Source: Pratylenchus scribneri (Eukaryota; Nematoda; Chromadorea; Rhabditida; Pratylenchidae). From it: a DNA stretch of 64,000 bases. The notes below the pieces were generated by a model. It had not been told where the DNA came from. It saw nothing but the letters and a program-made list of their open reading frames with translations, and did no database searches. Below are positions 1 through 11,354 of this stretch, one piece after another. The DNA lies in NCBI GenBank assembly GCA_030063045.1, contig JAQSEB010000010.1, forward strand, positions 3,403,501 to 3,467,500, given 5' to 3'. How positions within the stretch are numbered: the first letter of the stretch is position 1; each line of letters opens with the position of its first letter. A program made the position numbers and the translations under genes.

Positions 1-1241
1 AACTTGGGCAAATTTGGGCAAACATTTGCCAAATACCAATTTTTCCACCATTTTTGGTGGGAAAGAGGAATGGATTTGAGGACAAAGAATTTGTGAAGGA
101 AATAATTTATGAGGGCATTTTGATGAAATATAATTTCTGAAATTGGGAAACAAATCAAAATGTTTCTGAAGATGTAGATTGGTGCCGATAGCGACTTTGT
201 CATTTCCCTAGAGAATTGAATTTAATAATATTAATTCTTTCGATTAAAATATCGACCTTTGGGGGTACACTTTTTAAGGTCTAATGGTTTTATGGAAGGA
301 TGGTGTGAACAAAAAATGATAATGGCCTGAAATTGTCGGTAAAGTGTCGAAAAAATCCAAAATAATATTTTCTTCATTTCCTCAATTTTTTTGGATATTC
401 AATGTTTGCAAAAATTATTGTTTTTATCAATTTTGGTGGGAATCAATCAGCAGATGATTAAAAAATTGTGAATGGACTTTGTGCTGGCCAAATTGTGGGG
501 AAATTAATCGAAATAATTGGGGCTTTATTCTCACCTGCCACTGTTTCTCATTATAAAAGGGAATGAAAGTGGTAATTTGCCCCGAGGGCTTATTCATCGT
601 TTATTACTTGAAATCTACAATAAAATGAATTCAAATTTAAATTTGTTTACAAGGCAAATAATGGAAATTCTGCTCTTTTTATTGGCAATTACTTTATGGC
701 CAATAAATTATTTTTACATCAGCAGATTGACTCTAATTTGTGCATTTTGCTGGAGTGAATTGCAAAACGGGTTATTTATGCTTTCCCCGTTTCTGCTAGG
801 CCCGTTTGGGATGGACGACATAAATTTGTGTTTGAGGGGGAATTTTTTGAGAAAATGGTGAATTTTATTGGACCGATGGAATGATTGGGTGGGCAAATTT
901 TGGGGAAAAGGAACCTGTTCTATAGCAGAGGGAGGTAGATTAGTTGCTTCTGCTGAAGGTGGGGTGGGGGGATGAAGCGGTGGGCCATCATCAATGAATA
1001 ATGGGAAAGGTGTTGAAAATTAGTTGGTCGATTAAAAGTACAAAATTTGAATCCATTATTTTATTTATTTATGATTGATTATTTTGAGTGACAAAAGAAA
1101 TGGAGAGATGCCACAAACAACAAATATATGGTTTTTGGGGGCGGCCATTCGCCCCAAATGGAAAAAATAACAAAATTAGCAACAAAAATAACTTGAGGAA
1201 TATCTTCTTTAATCATTCCTTTCCTCTTTATCCCATTTTCT
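1..1241. other. Gene-free left flank
   Basis: No exon of a recognisable family was found on either strand. The short open frames here are AT-rich, lack splice-site support and have no conserved motif. The segment lies downstream of the 3' end of the nucleolin-like gene and probably includes its 3' UTR at the right edge. Confidence 0.5.
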
Positions 1242-4200
1242 TTAGTGGCGCCGATAGTACATATCGATCAATTCGCCTCCAATTTTCAGCATTGCTTGAT
1301 TCCCGTGGCTCTCAAAGGCCTTCTTTGCATCAGCCACATTGCCGAATTTGATGAAGGCAATGCTTCTTCCTCTTTAATGGATTAAATTATTCGCAAATAT
1401 TAAATAAAAGACATACCCAAAACTGAATGGTTTTTTGCCAGGCTTTTTCTCTTTAGCCGGGATTTCGATCTGCGTGGCTGTCGGGAAAACCACGCGCAAT
1501 TGTTCTTCGGTGGTGGGCTTTGGCAAATGAACGAGAACCAGCTCGAGCGGATTAATCGGCCTTTGTCCTGAACATAATGGAAATATAATTGGACATTATT
1601 TTCAATATTTTCACCTTTGCTGTCGAATTTCCCTTTGGCATTTGGCTGATTTTTGCTATTTGCGCCAGAACGATCCACGAAAAACTCCTTGCCATCCAAT
1701 TCAGTCTTTTGTGCCAAAACGTTGTAAGCTTTGACGGCGGAGGCCTCTGATGGAAATATCAGCCAGGACATCTGCTGAATGAGAAAATTAAAAAAATTCT
1801 AAGGGAATTTTAATTTTTTTGATAATGTTGAGTTGGATTTTTTATATTTTTAAAAAAAAAAATATGGAACTCGTTTTTAATTAAGCGAAAAATATTTTCT
1901 TTACCCCATGATTATGGCGAATTGAAACAATGTCCGGATGCAATGCCTTGATATCACTTTCCTTCATTAATTTGAATGTTTCGCAGCGAGTGAATAAAGT
2001 CCGTTTGTCGCGTTCTTCACGTCGACGATCCTTTAAATTTAAACCATAAAAATTTATAAAACTTAAATAAACTTCTTCGGCAATAATTGCTTTCACTTGT
2101 TCATCCGACAATTTTGGAATGTTTTGGACTTCTTGTTGTTCCACTTTCTTCTCCTTCTTTGCCTCTTTTTTGTCCGCCTTTTTTGCTGGTTTTTCCTTAA
2201 CTCCTTCTTCGACTTTCACAGAGCGTTCTTCCCCTCCTTCCAGACGAGCCTTCTTAACAGCGGATTGTGGTGTTGGCGGTGTTTTTATTTCGGCCAATTT
2301 GCGCTTCAAAGTCTCGGTGTTCTGCTTGGATTTGGCTGGCGAAGTCTAAAAATGTTAATAAAATTAATTAATTAACTTTAATTATCATTAATTAAGATTA
2401 TACATGTATATAAATTGGAATATAATTTCCATTGGCTAATATTTGTAATTTATATCCTATCTTCAAAAAGCATGGCCTCATCTCATTTGATTTATTGTAA
2501 AAAATTTAATTAGTATTTTTTTTTTTTTGATTTGCTACAAATAAATATTCGCTAAAAATTTTGACCAATTTAATCTAATATTCGGATTGCCTTTTGAGTT
2601 ATTCTAATTCATTATAAACCAGTAACCAACCATGGCATCGTCGCTCTCCTCCTCTTCCTCCGATTCCATTTCGTCTTCATCATCCGATCCCATCATTTCC
2701 TCATCGCTAAATTCCATTTCCTCATCACCGACTTCTTCATCCTCTTCGTCTGATGAATCTTCGTCAAAATGAAGCTTCTCCTTTGGCATTACTTTCGTGT
2801 CCTTCGCCGATTTATCCTTGACTTGCTCTTCGACTTTGGCCGTTGGCGGTGTTTTTGCTTCGACCTTGGTCTTCACTGGCGATGTTTTTGTCTCGACTTT
2901 CACATTTGTTGGTTTCATTTCAGCCAATTTACGCTTCGTAGTTTCCATTTGCTTGCTCACTTTCGCTGGTGAAGTCTGTAAATATTTTGATATTCCGAAT
3001 ATATGAATTTTAAATTTCTATCAATTAATAGTGAAAAAATAAGTAGCTTTGCAATTCAGCCATAGAAACCCACCACAGAATCGTCGCTCTCCTCCTCTTC
3101 CTCCGATTCCATTTCATCTTCATCATCCGATCCCATCATTTCCTCGTCCTCTTCATCTGATGAATCTTCGTCAAATTTGAGCTTCTCTTTTGGCGCTTCG
3201 GTTCCTTTCGTGTTCTTTGCCGATTTATCCTTGGCTTCAACTTTGGCTGTTGGCGGTGTTTTTGCCTCGATCTTGGTCTTCACTGGTGATTTTTTTTGTT
3301 CGACCTTCACATTTGTTGGTTTCACTTCAGCCAATTTGTTCTTCAAAGTCGCGGCATTCTGCTTGGATTTGGCTGGTGAGGTCTATAAAAAAATTTTAGT
3401 TTAATTAATCAAAATTTAATATAGTTTATCAATATAATTAAACTCGTATATAATCGGAATGGAAGCTAAAATTATTGAATTTTTTATTTATATCATTCTA
3501 AATTCTATTGCTAGTCCTATCTTATTTTTAAAAGTGATCAGCCAAACTTTTTTTTTGATAATTATTTATGCTGTTTACTTCAAATTTTTATATTCGAATT
3601 TCCTTATACAAGTCAAAATAAACGAAAACCAACCATGGCATCGTCGCTCTCTTCTTCCTCCTCCGATTCCATTTCATCCGCATCATCCGATCCCATCATG
3701 TCCTCTTCGCTTAAATCCCCCAATTCTTCATCGTCAATTTCCTCGTCCTCTTCGTCCGATGAATCTTCACCAAATTTAAGCTTCTCTTTTTGTGCTTTGG
3801 CTCCTTTCATGTTCTTGTTGAAACTATCCCCCATTGGTTTCTTTCCCGATGATTTGAAGTTGGGATTTTGACCGCCAGTCTTGTTCTTGTTGAAGCCACC
3901 ACCAGCAGGAGAATTCTTATTGAAGTTTCCACCAAGCGAAGGGGATTTGAAGTTACCAGCGGGTTTGTTCTTGTTGAACCCTTGGCCACCAGATTGAAAT
4001 TTTCCTGGCGATTTAAAATTTGGCTTGAAATTCTTTTGTTGACCAAAATTGCCGGATCGATTCATTGCCTATTAAAAAGTTTAAAAATATATATTTTGAT
4101 TGAATTCATTTTAAAATTTTACTTTGTTCTTGTTGAAGCCTCCTTGACCTCCACCGGATGAATTAAAATCACCAGAACGCTTGCCTTTGTTGAATCCTCC

Positions 4201-4371
4201 TCCACCACCACCAGATTGATTTTTACCCGGCGGTTTGAACTTTGCTTTGAAATTGGTTTGTTGCTTTGGTCCGCGGAAACCTCCAGACTGCTTCGCGGCC
4301 TATAATTGAGATTAAGACAAACATAGTCAAGTTGAACTTACATTGTTTTTGTTGCCGAAATTCTTTCCCAT
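1242..4371 (-). CDS. Nucleolin-like RNA-binding protein, two RRMs, duplicated acidic exons
   Basis: Nine exons join in frame: 4371-4342, 4299-4123, 4068-3634, 3382-3074, 2975-2631, 2345-1905, 1771 (or 1774)-1615, 1567-1417 and 1371-1242, about 724 aa. The product starts MGKNFGNKNN, followed by a Gly/Asn/Lys-rich region with repeated GFNKNK. Acidic serine blocks of the type EDSSDEEDEE and MESEEEEESDD come next, alternating with basic TSPAKSKQ..KLAEVK modules. The C-terminus has two RRM folds: the first around TLFTRC and MSWLIFPSE, the second around LELVLVHLP and RSIAFIKFG, ending YYRRH. Acidic tracts plus RRMs match nucleolin/Nsr1-type pre-rRNA processing factors of the nucleolus. The usual C-terminal RGG tail is absent, and the Gly-rich region sits at the N-terminus. 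Exons 3, 4 and 5 share the acidic block, and exons 4, 5 and 6 share the TSPAK module. All introns up to exon 7 are phase 0. Exact orthology is uncertain. Confidence 0.85.
2631..4068 (-). repeat. Tandemly duplicated coding exons within the nucleolin-like gene
   Basis: Exons 4068-3634, 3382-3074 and 2975-2631 end in almost the same acidic sequence (DSSDEEDEE ... GSDD.DEMESEEEEESDD) and near-identical donors reading ATG/GTTGGTT or GTG/GTGGGTT. Exons starting at 3382, 2975 and 2345 begin with the same TSP-AK module. The unit of duplication is therefore an exon plus flanking intron. All borders are phase 0, so any copy can be skipped without changing frame. Confidence 0.85.
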
Positions 4372-4401
4372 TTTATCAATATCAATGTTTCGTTTAAGTT
4401 G

Positions 4402-4407
4402 CTGTAT
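4402..4407 (-). promoter_or_regulatory. Candidate trans-splice acceptor of the nucleolin-like mRNA
   Basis: Reading the minus strand, AATACAG lies 30 nt before the start codon and no upstream coding exon is evident. The gene begins about 336 bp after the stop of GHITM on the same strand, a distance compatible with a nematode operon or a separate promoter. This is inference from position and consensus only. Confidence 0.3.
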
Positions 4408-4706
4408 TCAATAATTCGTTGTTGAATTATTTAACCTAAAATGAATTATCTGTTAAAAATGATTAAAAATAATTAAGAAATAATTATTGTTTTCTTTACA
4501 AAATAAAAATAATGATCGTTTTTTGCATTTTTATATGCTATATACGTAATATGGGATGAATGAAATTGTCTCTACCATGAGACATGAATTGTGGAACAAA
4601 TACAATTTAAAGAAAGAAAATTTATGATTATCAGTGGACATATATTATAATTATAATCTTCGACTGCTGATGGTTGAGTTGGAGTTCTTTTTCATCTTCT
4701 TCAATT

Positions 4707-6045
4707 CTATTTGCGGCGCTGGCCTCCACCCATAATCATTGCCATTCGAATGAAGATGTTGAGAATGTCCATGTAGATCGAGAGTTGACTAAAGTAAAAT
4801 TAAATAAAATCATATATGCTCTCTTGAACTTACGCATTTATTGGATCGAATTGACGCACGGTTGGCATCTTATTATCAAATCGGGAAGCTTGAGGATATC
4901 CTTCGGCCATTTTGACCAAACGTTGAGTGTCGTGAAGAAGGAAAGCAGCGAAGAGGATCAGACCACCGTAGACGACAATCGATGCCAGACCTATGATTTG
5001 GTTTTTTAATTTTCAAAATTCATTTATGTTACCTGCTCCAAGGGCGGTATTAGGCGGAAATGCAAAAGTGCCTAAACAGGCAACGAACACGACGCCCAGT
5101 CCCATTGCCAACGGCCCAGCCATGTTCAAAAATTTCTCTGATGGTGCACAAATTGCAGTGGCCGATAGTCCTATTAATGATTTATCATTCCATATTCCAT
5201 TGAAAGTTTATCACAAACCTCCAACAATTCCTGCCGTATACCAAGCAGCTCGAATTAGCGCCGGTCTTCCCATGAAACAAAGCGGGGCCAATATTGTTCC
5301 TAACACGGCACAATGCGCCATCCATGCAATGTGTTTTGCCATTGGTTGAGATGAATGGTCAATACTCTGGACAATTATTCCTGTTCCAATGATTGCGGCG
5401 AGCGATCCTAACCAAACCTGAAGAGAAAATAAATAAAAAGGATTCAATAGAAAAAAAGAAACCATTAGTGAAGGGCCACTCATCAATGATAGAATTGCCG
5501 GATTCTTAGAAGCAGCGAAGCCAGCAACGCCAGTGATTGCCAAACTTCCAGCGAGATAAGCATAAGTTGAGTGAATTCGTTGGCGCACATAGTCTGGCCA
5601 AAGACTAACAATGGAATATTTAAATTATGTTTTAAATATTATGAATCTTACACTGAACGTGCTGCCACACTCTCAACACTGGTATTCAATCCATAGTAGC
5701 AGAGCATTCCAACACCGAATACTGAAGCTCCAGCCAATGCCCAAGTGCCATAGATGAATGCTAAAAATTTGCAGTAATAAAAACAATAATGTTTTAAAAA
5801 TACGTTTGCCAGATGTAGGGCCAAGAAGACGCTCTCTGAGGGTGGGAACGGCTTGGCGTGAGGCAAATGCTTCTTTGAAAGATTGCTAAAAAACGAAATT
5901 AATCGGATTGAATTTAATTATATATTTTTACGAAATTCGCAGTGCCGCCTCTACGAAAACCACTGCGAGCATTTTGTATTGCAGAAAGCGTCAATTGACG
6001 GAATTGTTGAACATTTTGTGACGGAATAAGAATTCTTGACAACAT
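4707..6045 (-). CDS. GHITM: Growth-hormone-inducible transmembrane protein (TMBIM5), mitochondrial
   Basis: Seven or so short exons give a BI-1/TMBIM family protein of about 340 aa. The N-terminus (MLSRILIPSQNVQQF, then Arg/Ser/Ala-rich) looks like a mitochondrial presequence. Hydrophobic segments follow: GTWALAGASVFGVGMLCYYG, AYLAGSLAITGVAGFAASK, VWLGSLAAIIGTGIIVQS, KHIAWMAHCAVLGTILAPL, GPLAMGLGVVFVACLGTFAF and VYGGLILFAAFLLHDTQ. The C-terminus reads QLSIYMDILNIFIRMAMIMG, the family signature, and ends GGGQRRK. In other animals GHITM sits in the mitochondrial inner membrane and is implicated in cristae structure and cation exchange. The start at 6045 is the first ATG before the presequence-like segment. 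PRPSAP is divergent, with its start codon 438 bp away. Confidence 0.93.
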
Positions 6046-6483
6046 TTTATTTTACTTTGCTTTTTAAGCTTTTTAGCTAGAATCTAAAAATAAAACCAAA
6101 TAACAAGCAATTCTTATCTAAACAATCATTTTTGTCATCCATTTAAATTCTTGTAAGTAAAAGCTTTTTAGCTTGTTTACTGCATTCTGAAAATTCGTTA
6201 GATTTTCAATTTCGAAAAACAAAAAAATCAAATGATTTTTGTTTTTTTTCCGAAAAATTTCGAGAAATAATTAAAAGACTGAAGGCCAATATTTTATATT
6301 CGAATTTTTGCCCAATACCTCTTTTAGATTCTCACATTTGATTTTTGATTTTTTTTTTACAAATTTATTACCTAATTTTTCAATTCCAATCATCTACCTG
6401 CCTCTGATTATGATAATGATATAAATATAACCTAATAATAATATCGACCTTTATTTCCCATATAAAATTTTAGATTAATAATT
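6046..6483. promoter_or_regulatory. Shared divergent upstream region of GHITM and PRPSAP
   Basis: 438 bp of very AT-rich DNA separate the two divergent start codons, so both promoters must lie here or inside the genes. No specific element was recognised. Confidence 0.45.
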
Positions 6484-8009
6484 ATGGCTAATAAAACGGA
6501 TGCAAGTACTGGAATGGTATTATTGACTGGAAATTCACATCCAGAATTGGCTAAACTAGTTTCGGAGTGATTTTTAATCATTTTTACCAATTGTATTTAT
6601 CAAATCATTGCAGGCGTCTTGGAATTGGTCTTTGTGATGCGACAGTCTTCAACAAACCGGATAAAGGTTTATAATCAATATTGAATTTTTAAAAATATTC
6701 CAAAGTTTTTAGAGACGACAGTGGACATTCGCCAAAGTGTACGGGGCAAACATGTCTTTATTCTTCAAACAGCAAATAAGTAATAACGATTAAATTTAGA
6801 ATAATAATTAATATACTAGAATTTAGGAATGTTAACAACAATATCATGGAGTTATTGATTCTAATTTATGCTTGCAAAACTTCTATGGCCAAGTTTTGTT
6901 TAAATTGTTATACTAATTTATTTTAAAGGACAATTACTGTTGTACTTCCCTATATGCCATATAGCAAACAATGCAGAATGTTCCGCCGCTCCTCTGTCCC
7001 TATGAAGCTTGTGGCCGACATGATTTGTAAATCCGGTAATTTTTTATATATTTAGTTATTTTACTATAAATTTAAATTTAGGCGCCTCCCGCGTTGTTTC
7101 ATTGGATCTTTACAGAAAAGAAATTCAAGGTTTTTTTGGCATTCCGGTTGACAATCTTCGAGCTTCACCCTTTCTACTTCATCATATCAAAGAAAATGTG
7201 AATATTCTTATTATTTTAATTTTTAAATAATTAAATCATTTTTAGATTCCCGATCTTAAAAATGCTGTTATTGTCGCAAAAAATCCAGGAGTCATGGGAA
7301 AAGCAACCTCATATACGGATCGATTAAAATTAGGTTACATCAGAATTTTTAATCTAATTCGGCATATTAAAAAATTAAGGAATTGCTGTAATTCATGGAG
7401 AGCAGAAAATTGAAGAAGAAAGTGGCGGGCAGGAAGATGGTAGTAATGTGGAAAGTTTTAAACAATGTATTTTTCCAGGACGTCAAAGTCCACCAAATTC
7501 GAATATTGTTGGCGTTTCTTATGAATTTTTTCCACGTAAGCACATTAAAATACATTAATTATTCAAAACAAATTGTACATTAAGCAAATGTTCCAAAAGA
7601 GAAGCCACCACTCACTGTGGTCGGTGATGTTGCCAATAAAACGGCAATAATTGTGGACGACATCATCGACGATGCACATTCATTTGTGGCAGCAGCAGAA
7701 GTGCTTAAAGCCCGTGGGGCCTGCAAAGTTTATGTGGTCGCCACTCACGGTCTTCTTTCACTTGATGCGCCTTCACTTTTGAATGCTTCTCCAATTGACG
7801 AGGTTTTTAATTAATTCATAAATTCGGATAAATGATTTTAATGAATTTAGATAATTGTGACGAATACGGTGCCACATGAAGTGCAAAAACAGCGATGCAA
7901 CAAGATTAAAACTGTCGATGTTTCATTGCTAATCAGTGAGGCAATTCGCCGAATTTATAACAATGAATCGATGGGACCACTTTTCAAGGATCTCACAATA
8001 GATGATTAA
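6484..8009 (+). CDS. PRPSAP: Phosphoribosyl-pyrophosphate synthetase-associated protein
   Basis: About eleven small exons encode a PRPP-synthetase-fold protein of some 355 aa, starting [20 protein letters not shown] and ending FKDLTIDD. It follows the PRPSAP1/2 branch rather than catalytic PRPS: it has the insertion region [20 protein letters not shown], and [14 protein letters not shown] where catalytic enzymes carry a VDD(M/I)ADTCGT-type PRPP loop. Other family landmarks are [36 protein letters not shown] and [14 protein letters not shown]. PRPSAPs lack synthetase activity of their own and bind PRPS subunits, modulating cytosolic PRPP supply for purine, pyrimidine and NAD synthesis. The first exon ends at 6566 in phase 2. 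The gene is convergent with RPS15A, with 439 bp between stop codons. Confidence 0.93.
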
Positions 8010-8448
8010 AAGAGCAGAAAATATTTATTATTTATCACCCTTTTATGTCGAAAATTAATTGTCAGAACTCTTTATTTTCATCTAGTTGATAAACATTCCA
8101 TTTTAAATAAGCAGTATATGCTTTGTTTTAACAAAAGGCGGATAGGCATTAGGCAGGACAGCGGGGTATTTATACAATTATTTGGTCTGACATAAAGGTT
8201 CGAACTTTTGTGATTCAATAATTTCTGTTTGTATTGTTAATACTTTTGAGGAGCACATGGACCAGTAGTGGGATAAGAATATTATTTTCTACCCGCATCC
8301 CTTGTTAATGAATATCTAATGATTCACTTTAATAGAAATAGAATATTAGACAAAAATTCAACAGGATTTTATTTTAATAAGATAAAATCAACATATAACA
8401 ATGAATTGTGGTGGTCTTGTTTTATTCTTTCTCGACTTCATAAGTTCT

Positions 8449-9014
8449 TTAGAAGAAGAATCCGAGAATCTTTCCACCAACATGTTTCCTTCGAGCCTCT
8501 TCATGGTCCATGATGCCAGCTGAGGTTGTTAACACCAAAAAGCCGAATTGACGTGATGGAAGCAAATTGCTGGTCCATTTCTCCAGATCATCCATGCGGA
8601 TGTCGAAGCGAGGACTGAAAAAAATATTTGTTAAAGAAAATTGTTATTTTATGTTTTCTTTGAAAAGACCTAATTTTAATTTTGATTCGAACAGTGTTAT
8701 ATACTATATTTAGTATGTAAATGTTATATCCAAAATAAATTAACCTAATGACTTGGCATTTGTTAATGCGGCCCGTCAAGTTGACCACAATTTTGCCGGC
8801 TCGATGGTCATCCACAATCTCGAATTCGCCGATATATCCGTGCTTCATCATGACGGTGAGGAAGCGGATGATCACCTTGGAAGATGGGCGGATTATAACC
8901 TTAAAATTATATTCAATTTTCGTAATACAATTATATTTATACTTGTCGTTTTCCTCGCTTTTCAGCATTATTTATCGACTTTAGGGCATCAGCTAGCACA
9001 TTCATGCGCACCAT
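8449..9014 (-). CDS. rps-22/RPS15A: Small-subunit ribosomal protein uS8 (RPS15A)
   Basis: Start [20 protein letters not shown], then GKRQ / [56 protein letters not shown], and the C-terminus [19 protein letters not shown]. Length, about 130 aa, and sequence are those of the eukaryotic cytosolic 40S protein uS8, which binds the central domain of 18S rRNA. Three exons are separated by short AT-rich introns. The start is fixed by the invariant [11 protein letters not shown]. The gene is divergent from the E2 enzyme gene, with 641 bp between start codons. Confidence 0.97.
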
Positions 9015-9655
9015 TTTTATTATTTTTCACTTGCGTTCACTGATTATTTTAAAATAAATCTGAAGATTTTAATCAAAGTAAAATGAAGATTTCAGTGTTA
9101 GCTTCTTCTTACTGATTGGGAAGTTAACTTGATTTTTGCTTAAGTATAATAATAAAAATAAAAATAATATAGTTTTTTTACAAGTGAAGAATCAGTTTAG
9201 CTTAGCTTCATTCCTCAAGGACTAAGCTAAGCCATGTGGGTAGCCGGTAGCGCGTAGCGGTAGCGAAGTGCGTGCGCACTGCGCAGCGGCAGTGGTAATT
9301 TAATTAAATAATAATAATTTTGGATGAGGATATAATGTCTAGAAAAAACGAAAATCTATTTTTTTAGATATTTTTTCTAAATTTTCTTTCGTCACTTACT
9401 AATATAACAAGATAAGAATTATTTATAAACCGGATCCGGATCAAAAATGTTAGAAAAAAAGGCGATATTTATTCATTCGGTTTTCCTTTGTATTTTTTCC
9501 CGGTAATCAATTCCAAAGCAACTTATGAGCTATATGAGGAAAATATAAACAATCCTATTTTTGAAACATCAAATGAATAAATAATTTTCTTTCTTTAAGC
9601 TTAAATAAACGAATCGAATCTTTTATTAATTAAATCAGCTCAATTTGACTTCATC
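9015..9655. promoter_or_regulatory. Divergent upstream region of RPS15A and the E2 gene
   Basis: This holds both promoters and is mostly AT-rich. A GC-rich island at about 9190-9300 stands out and is listed separately. Confidence 0.4.
9190..9300. repeat. GC-rich island with inverted repeat and TAGC(G)-type motifs
   Basis: A 9-bp inverted repeat (TTAGCTTAG at 9197-9205, CTAAGCTAA at 9222-9230) is followed by short GTAGCGG/TAGCGCG repeats and the near-palindrome GTGCGTGCGCACTGCGC. Composition differs sharply from the surrounding AT-rich promoter DNA. It may be the remnant of a repeat element; no terminal repeats or target duplication were found. Confidence 0.4.
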
Positions 9656-10475
9656 ATGTCAGCATCCGCTTCTTCACGCCGTTTGCAAAAGGTTTGTATT
9701 AACATTAAAATAATAGATACCTATCTCAAACATCATCTTAGGAACTTGCTGAAATGAAGAGCCAAAATTCGCCGGTAATCAAAGTGACAAATGTGGACGA
9801 GGCAAATCTCTTACATTGGGAGGTGATGCTTTATCCGGTATGACAATTATAATAATTTTTTTCGAATAATTTTAATTTTAGGATCGCGAGCCATACAACA
9901 AAGGCGCATTCAAGATCAGTGTCGACTTCCCTACGGAATATCCATTCAAGCCACCACGGGTTACATTCACTACCAAAATCTACCATCCAAATGTGGACGA
10001 CAAGGGCCAGGTTTGCCTTGGGATCATTCAAGCTGAAAACTGGAAGCCTGCAACACGCACTGAGCAAGGTAAATTTTGATTGTTTTTGTTAACTATTCCT
10101 AGCGGAAACTAGAGATTTAATTGTCTTAATCTGTACATTATATGGATCTTTTCATTAAAACAATTAGAGAATAAGAATACTTTATAATTCGGTCTTTATG
10201 TACTTTTCGAAATAAAATAACCAGTTACATTTACCCATTTATTTATTATAAATTGTTTCTGTTTTTAATGAAGAGATAAAATATATACAAATCATATTAA
10301 TTTATCTAATAAATTTATTATTTCAGTGATGACGGCACTGGTCCAATTGATTGCCGAACCTGAAATTGACCATCCGCTCCGCGGGGACTTGGCTGAAGAA
10401 TACCAGAAAGATCGTAAGAAGTTCCTGAAAATGGCAGAAGAATTCACGAAGAAACATGCAGAAAAGCGTGATTAG
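9656..10475 (+). CDS. UBE2L3: Ubiquitin-conjugating enzyme E2 L3-type (UbcH7/UBC-18)
   Basis: Four exons (9656-9691, 9742-9837, 9882-10068, 10327-10475) join in frame to a 155-aa UBC-fold protein. It has [19 protein letters not shown], the [19 protein letters not shown] core, the catalytic cysteine in [20 protein letters not shown], and [20 protein letters not shown]. The AENWKPAT and [13 protein letters not shown] segments are those of UBE2L3, a cysteine-reactive E2 that works with HECT and RBR ligases. UBE2L3 has LPVISAENW where this protein has LGIIQAENW. The only large intron (10069-10326) precedes the last exon. Confidence 0.96.
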
Positions 10476-11354
10476 GACGGAACGGGATGATCATATTCTT
10501 GTCGAACGACGACCGAGTAAATAATGTTTCTCTCATCAAATCCATTCTCTACCTAAATATCTTTTTTGCTTGTTTTCATTTTCAAAACCTTATACAGACA
10601 CCACAGAAACATCATTTTCATCATTGTTTTTTCGACATTTTTATTTATAATAAAGATTGACTCAACAAAATTTTGTACAATTAAATTATATTAAAAAAAA
10701 ATTCATCTTTTATTTTCCGTTTTGGTTCTTCTGATTGACCCAGCCACTGGTTTTTCTGCCCAAAGGCCTGACCCTGATGGTTCAACTGAATTGTTTTTTT
10801 TTTGGTTAAAATAATGTGATTTTAAAATGCGACCTCCATGGTAGAAGTTCAGGAATGCCTTTCGATAGTCCTTACTAAAAAAAAGAATGTTATTAAATTA
10901 ATTGGCACAATTCGTCCGTCCTATGACAATTATTATCAATTTATAATAGTCCTTATTCCGGGGACTGAAGTGGTTCGGGGCGAGAGTGGGCCTAGGCTCT
11001 CGCCCCGGGCCTTCGCCGGAGGCCTAAATCTCCAGTTGCCCAAGAAAAGGGGATTAGTTGGACTTGGACTTTAGTAAATATATTCATCTCTCTGAGGGAA
11101 AATTGTGATAACAGAACATCGTAAAAGTGGGCGAAAACAAAAAAGAGAACATTTTGTGGGGAAAGGAGTGGATTTTTAAAAAGGCAGATTGGGGCAATAT
11201 TTGATTGATAGGGTGACAGACGATTAAGAAAAAAGTGAGGGTACAGTAGGATGAATAAGAAAGGCCCTTACTTAGGCATTATTGGCATTGACATTAATCA
11301 ATCCCAAAAGGGGGTTAATTCAGAATCTATTTGAATAATCCCGAAGTTTTCAAT
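10476..11354. other. Gene-free interval with dispersed repeat copy A
   Basis: This holds the 3' UTR of the E2 gene and the repeat described separately. A short open frame over 10838-11074 overlaps the repeat and shows no protein similarity that I recognise. Confidence 0.5.
10985..11295 (+). repeat. Dispersed repeat, copy A
   Basis: About 300 bp shared in the same orientation with 20566-20868. Both copies carry GGCCTTCGCCGGAG.CCTAA near the left end and, further right, AAAAAGGCAGATTGGGG, GCAATATTTGATTGATAGGG, GGGTACAGTAGG.TGAATA and GAAAGGCCCT, then GGCATTATTGGCATTG or its close match. The middle is more diverged. No coding capacity was seen; it is probably a non-autonomous element. Confidence 0.75.

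Noticed and set aside
517..861. 114-codon open frame in the left flank
   Set aside because: Hydrophobic composition is explained by AT-rich DNA; no homologous motif, signal or splice context.
4674..5009. Plus-strand open frames over the GHITM and nucleolin-like genes
   Set aside because: They are antisense shadows of exons whose minus-strand translation matches known families.
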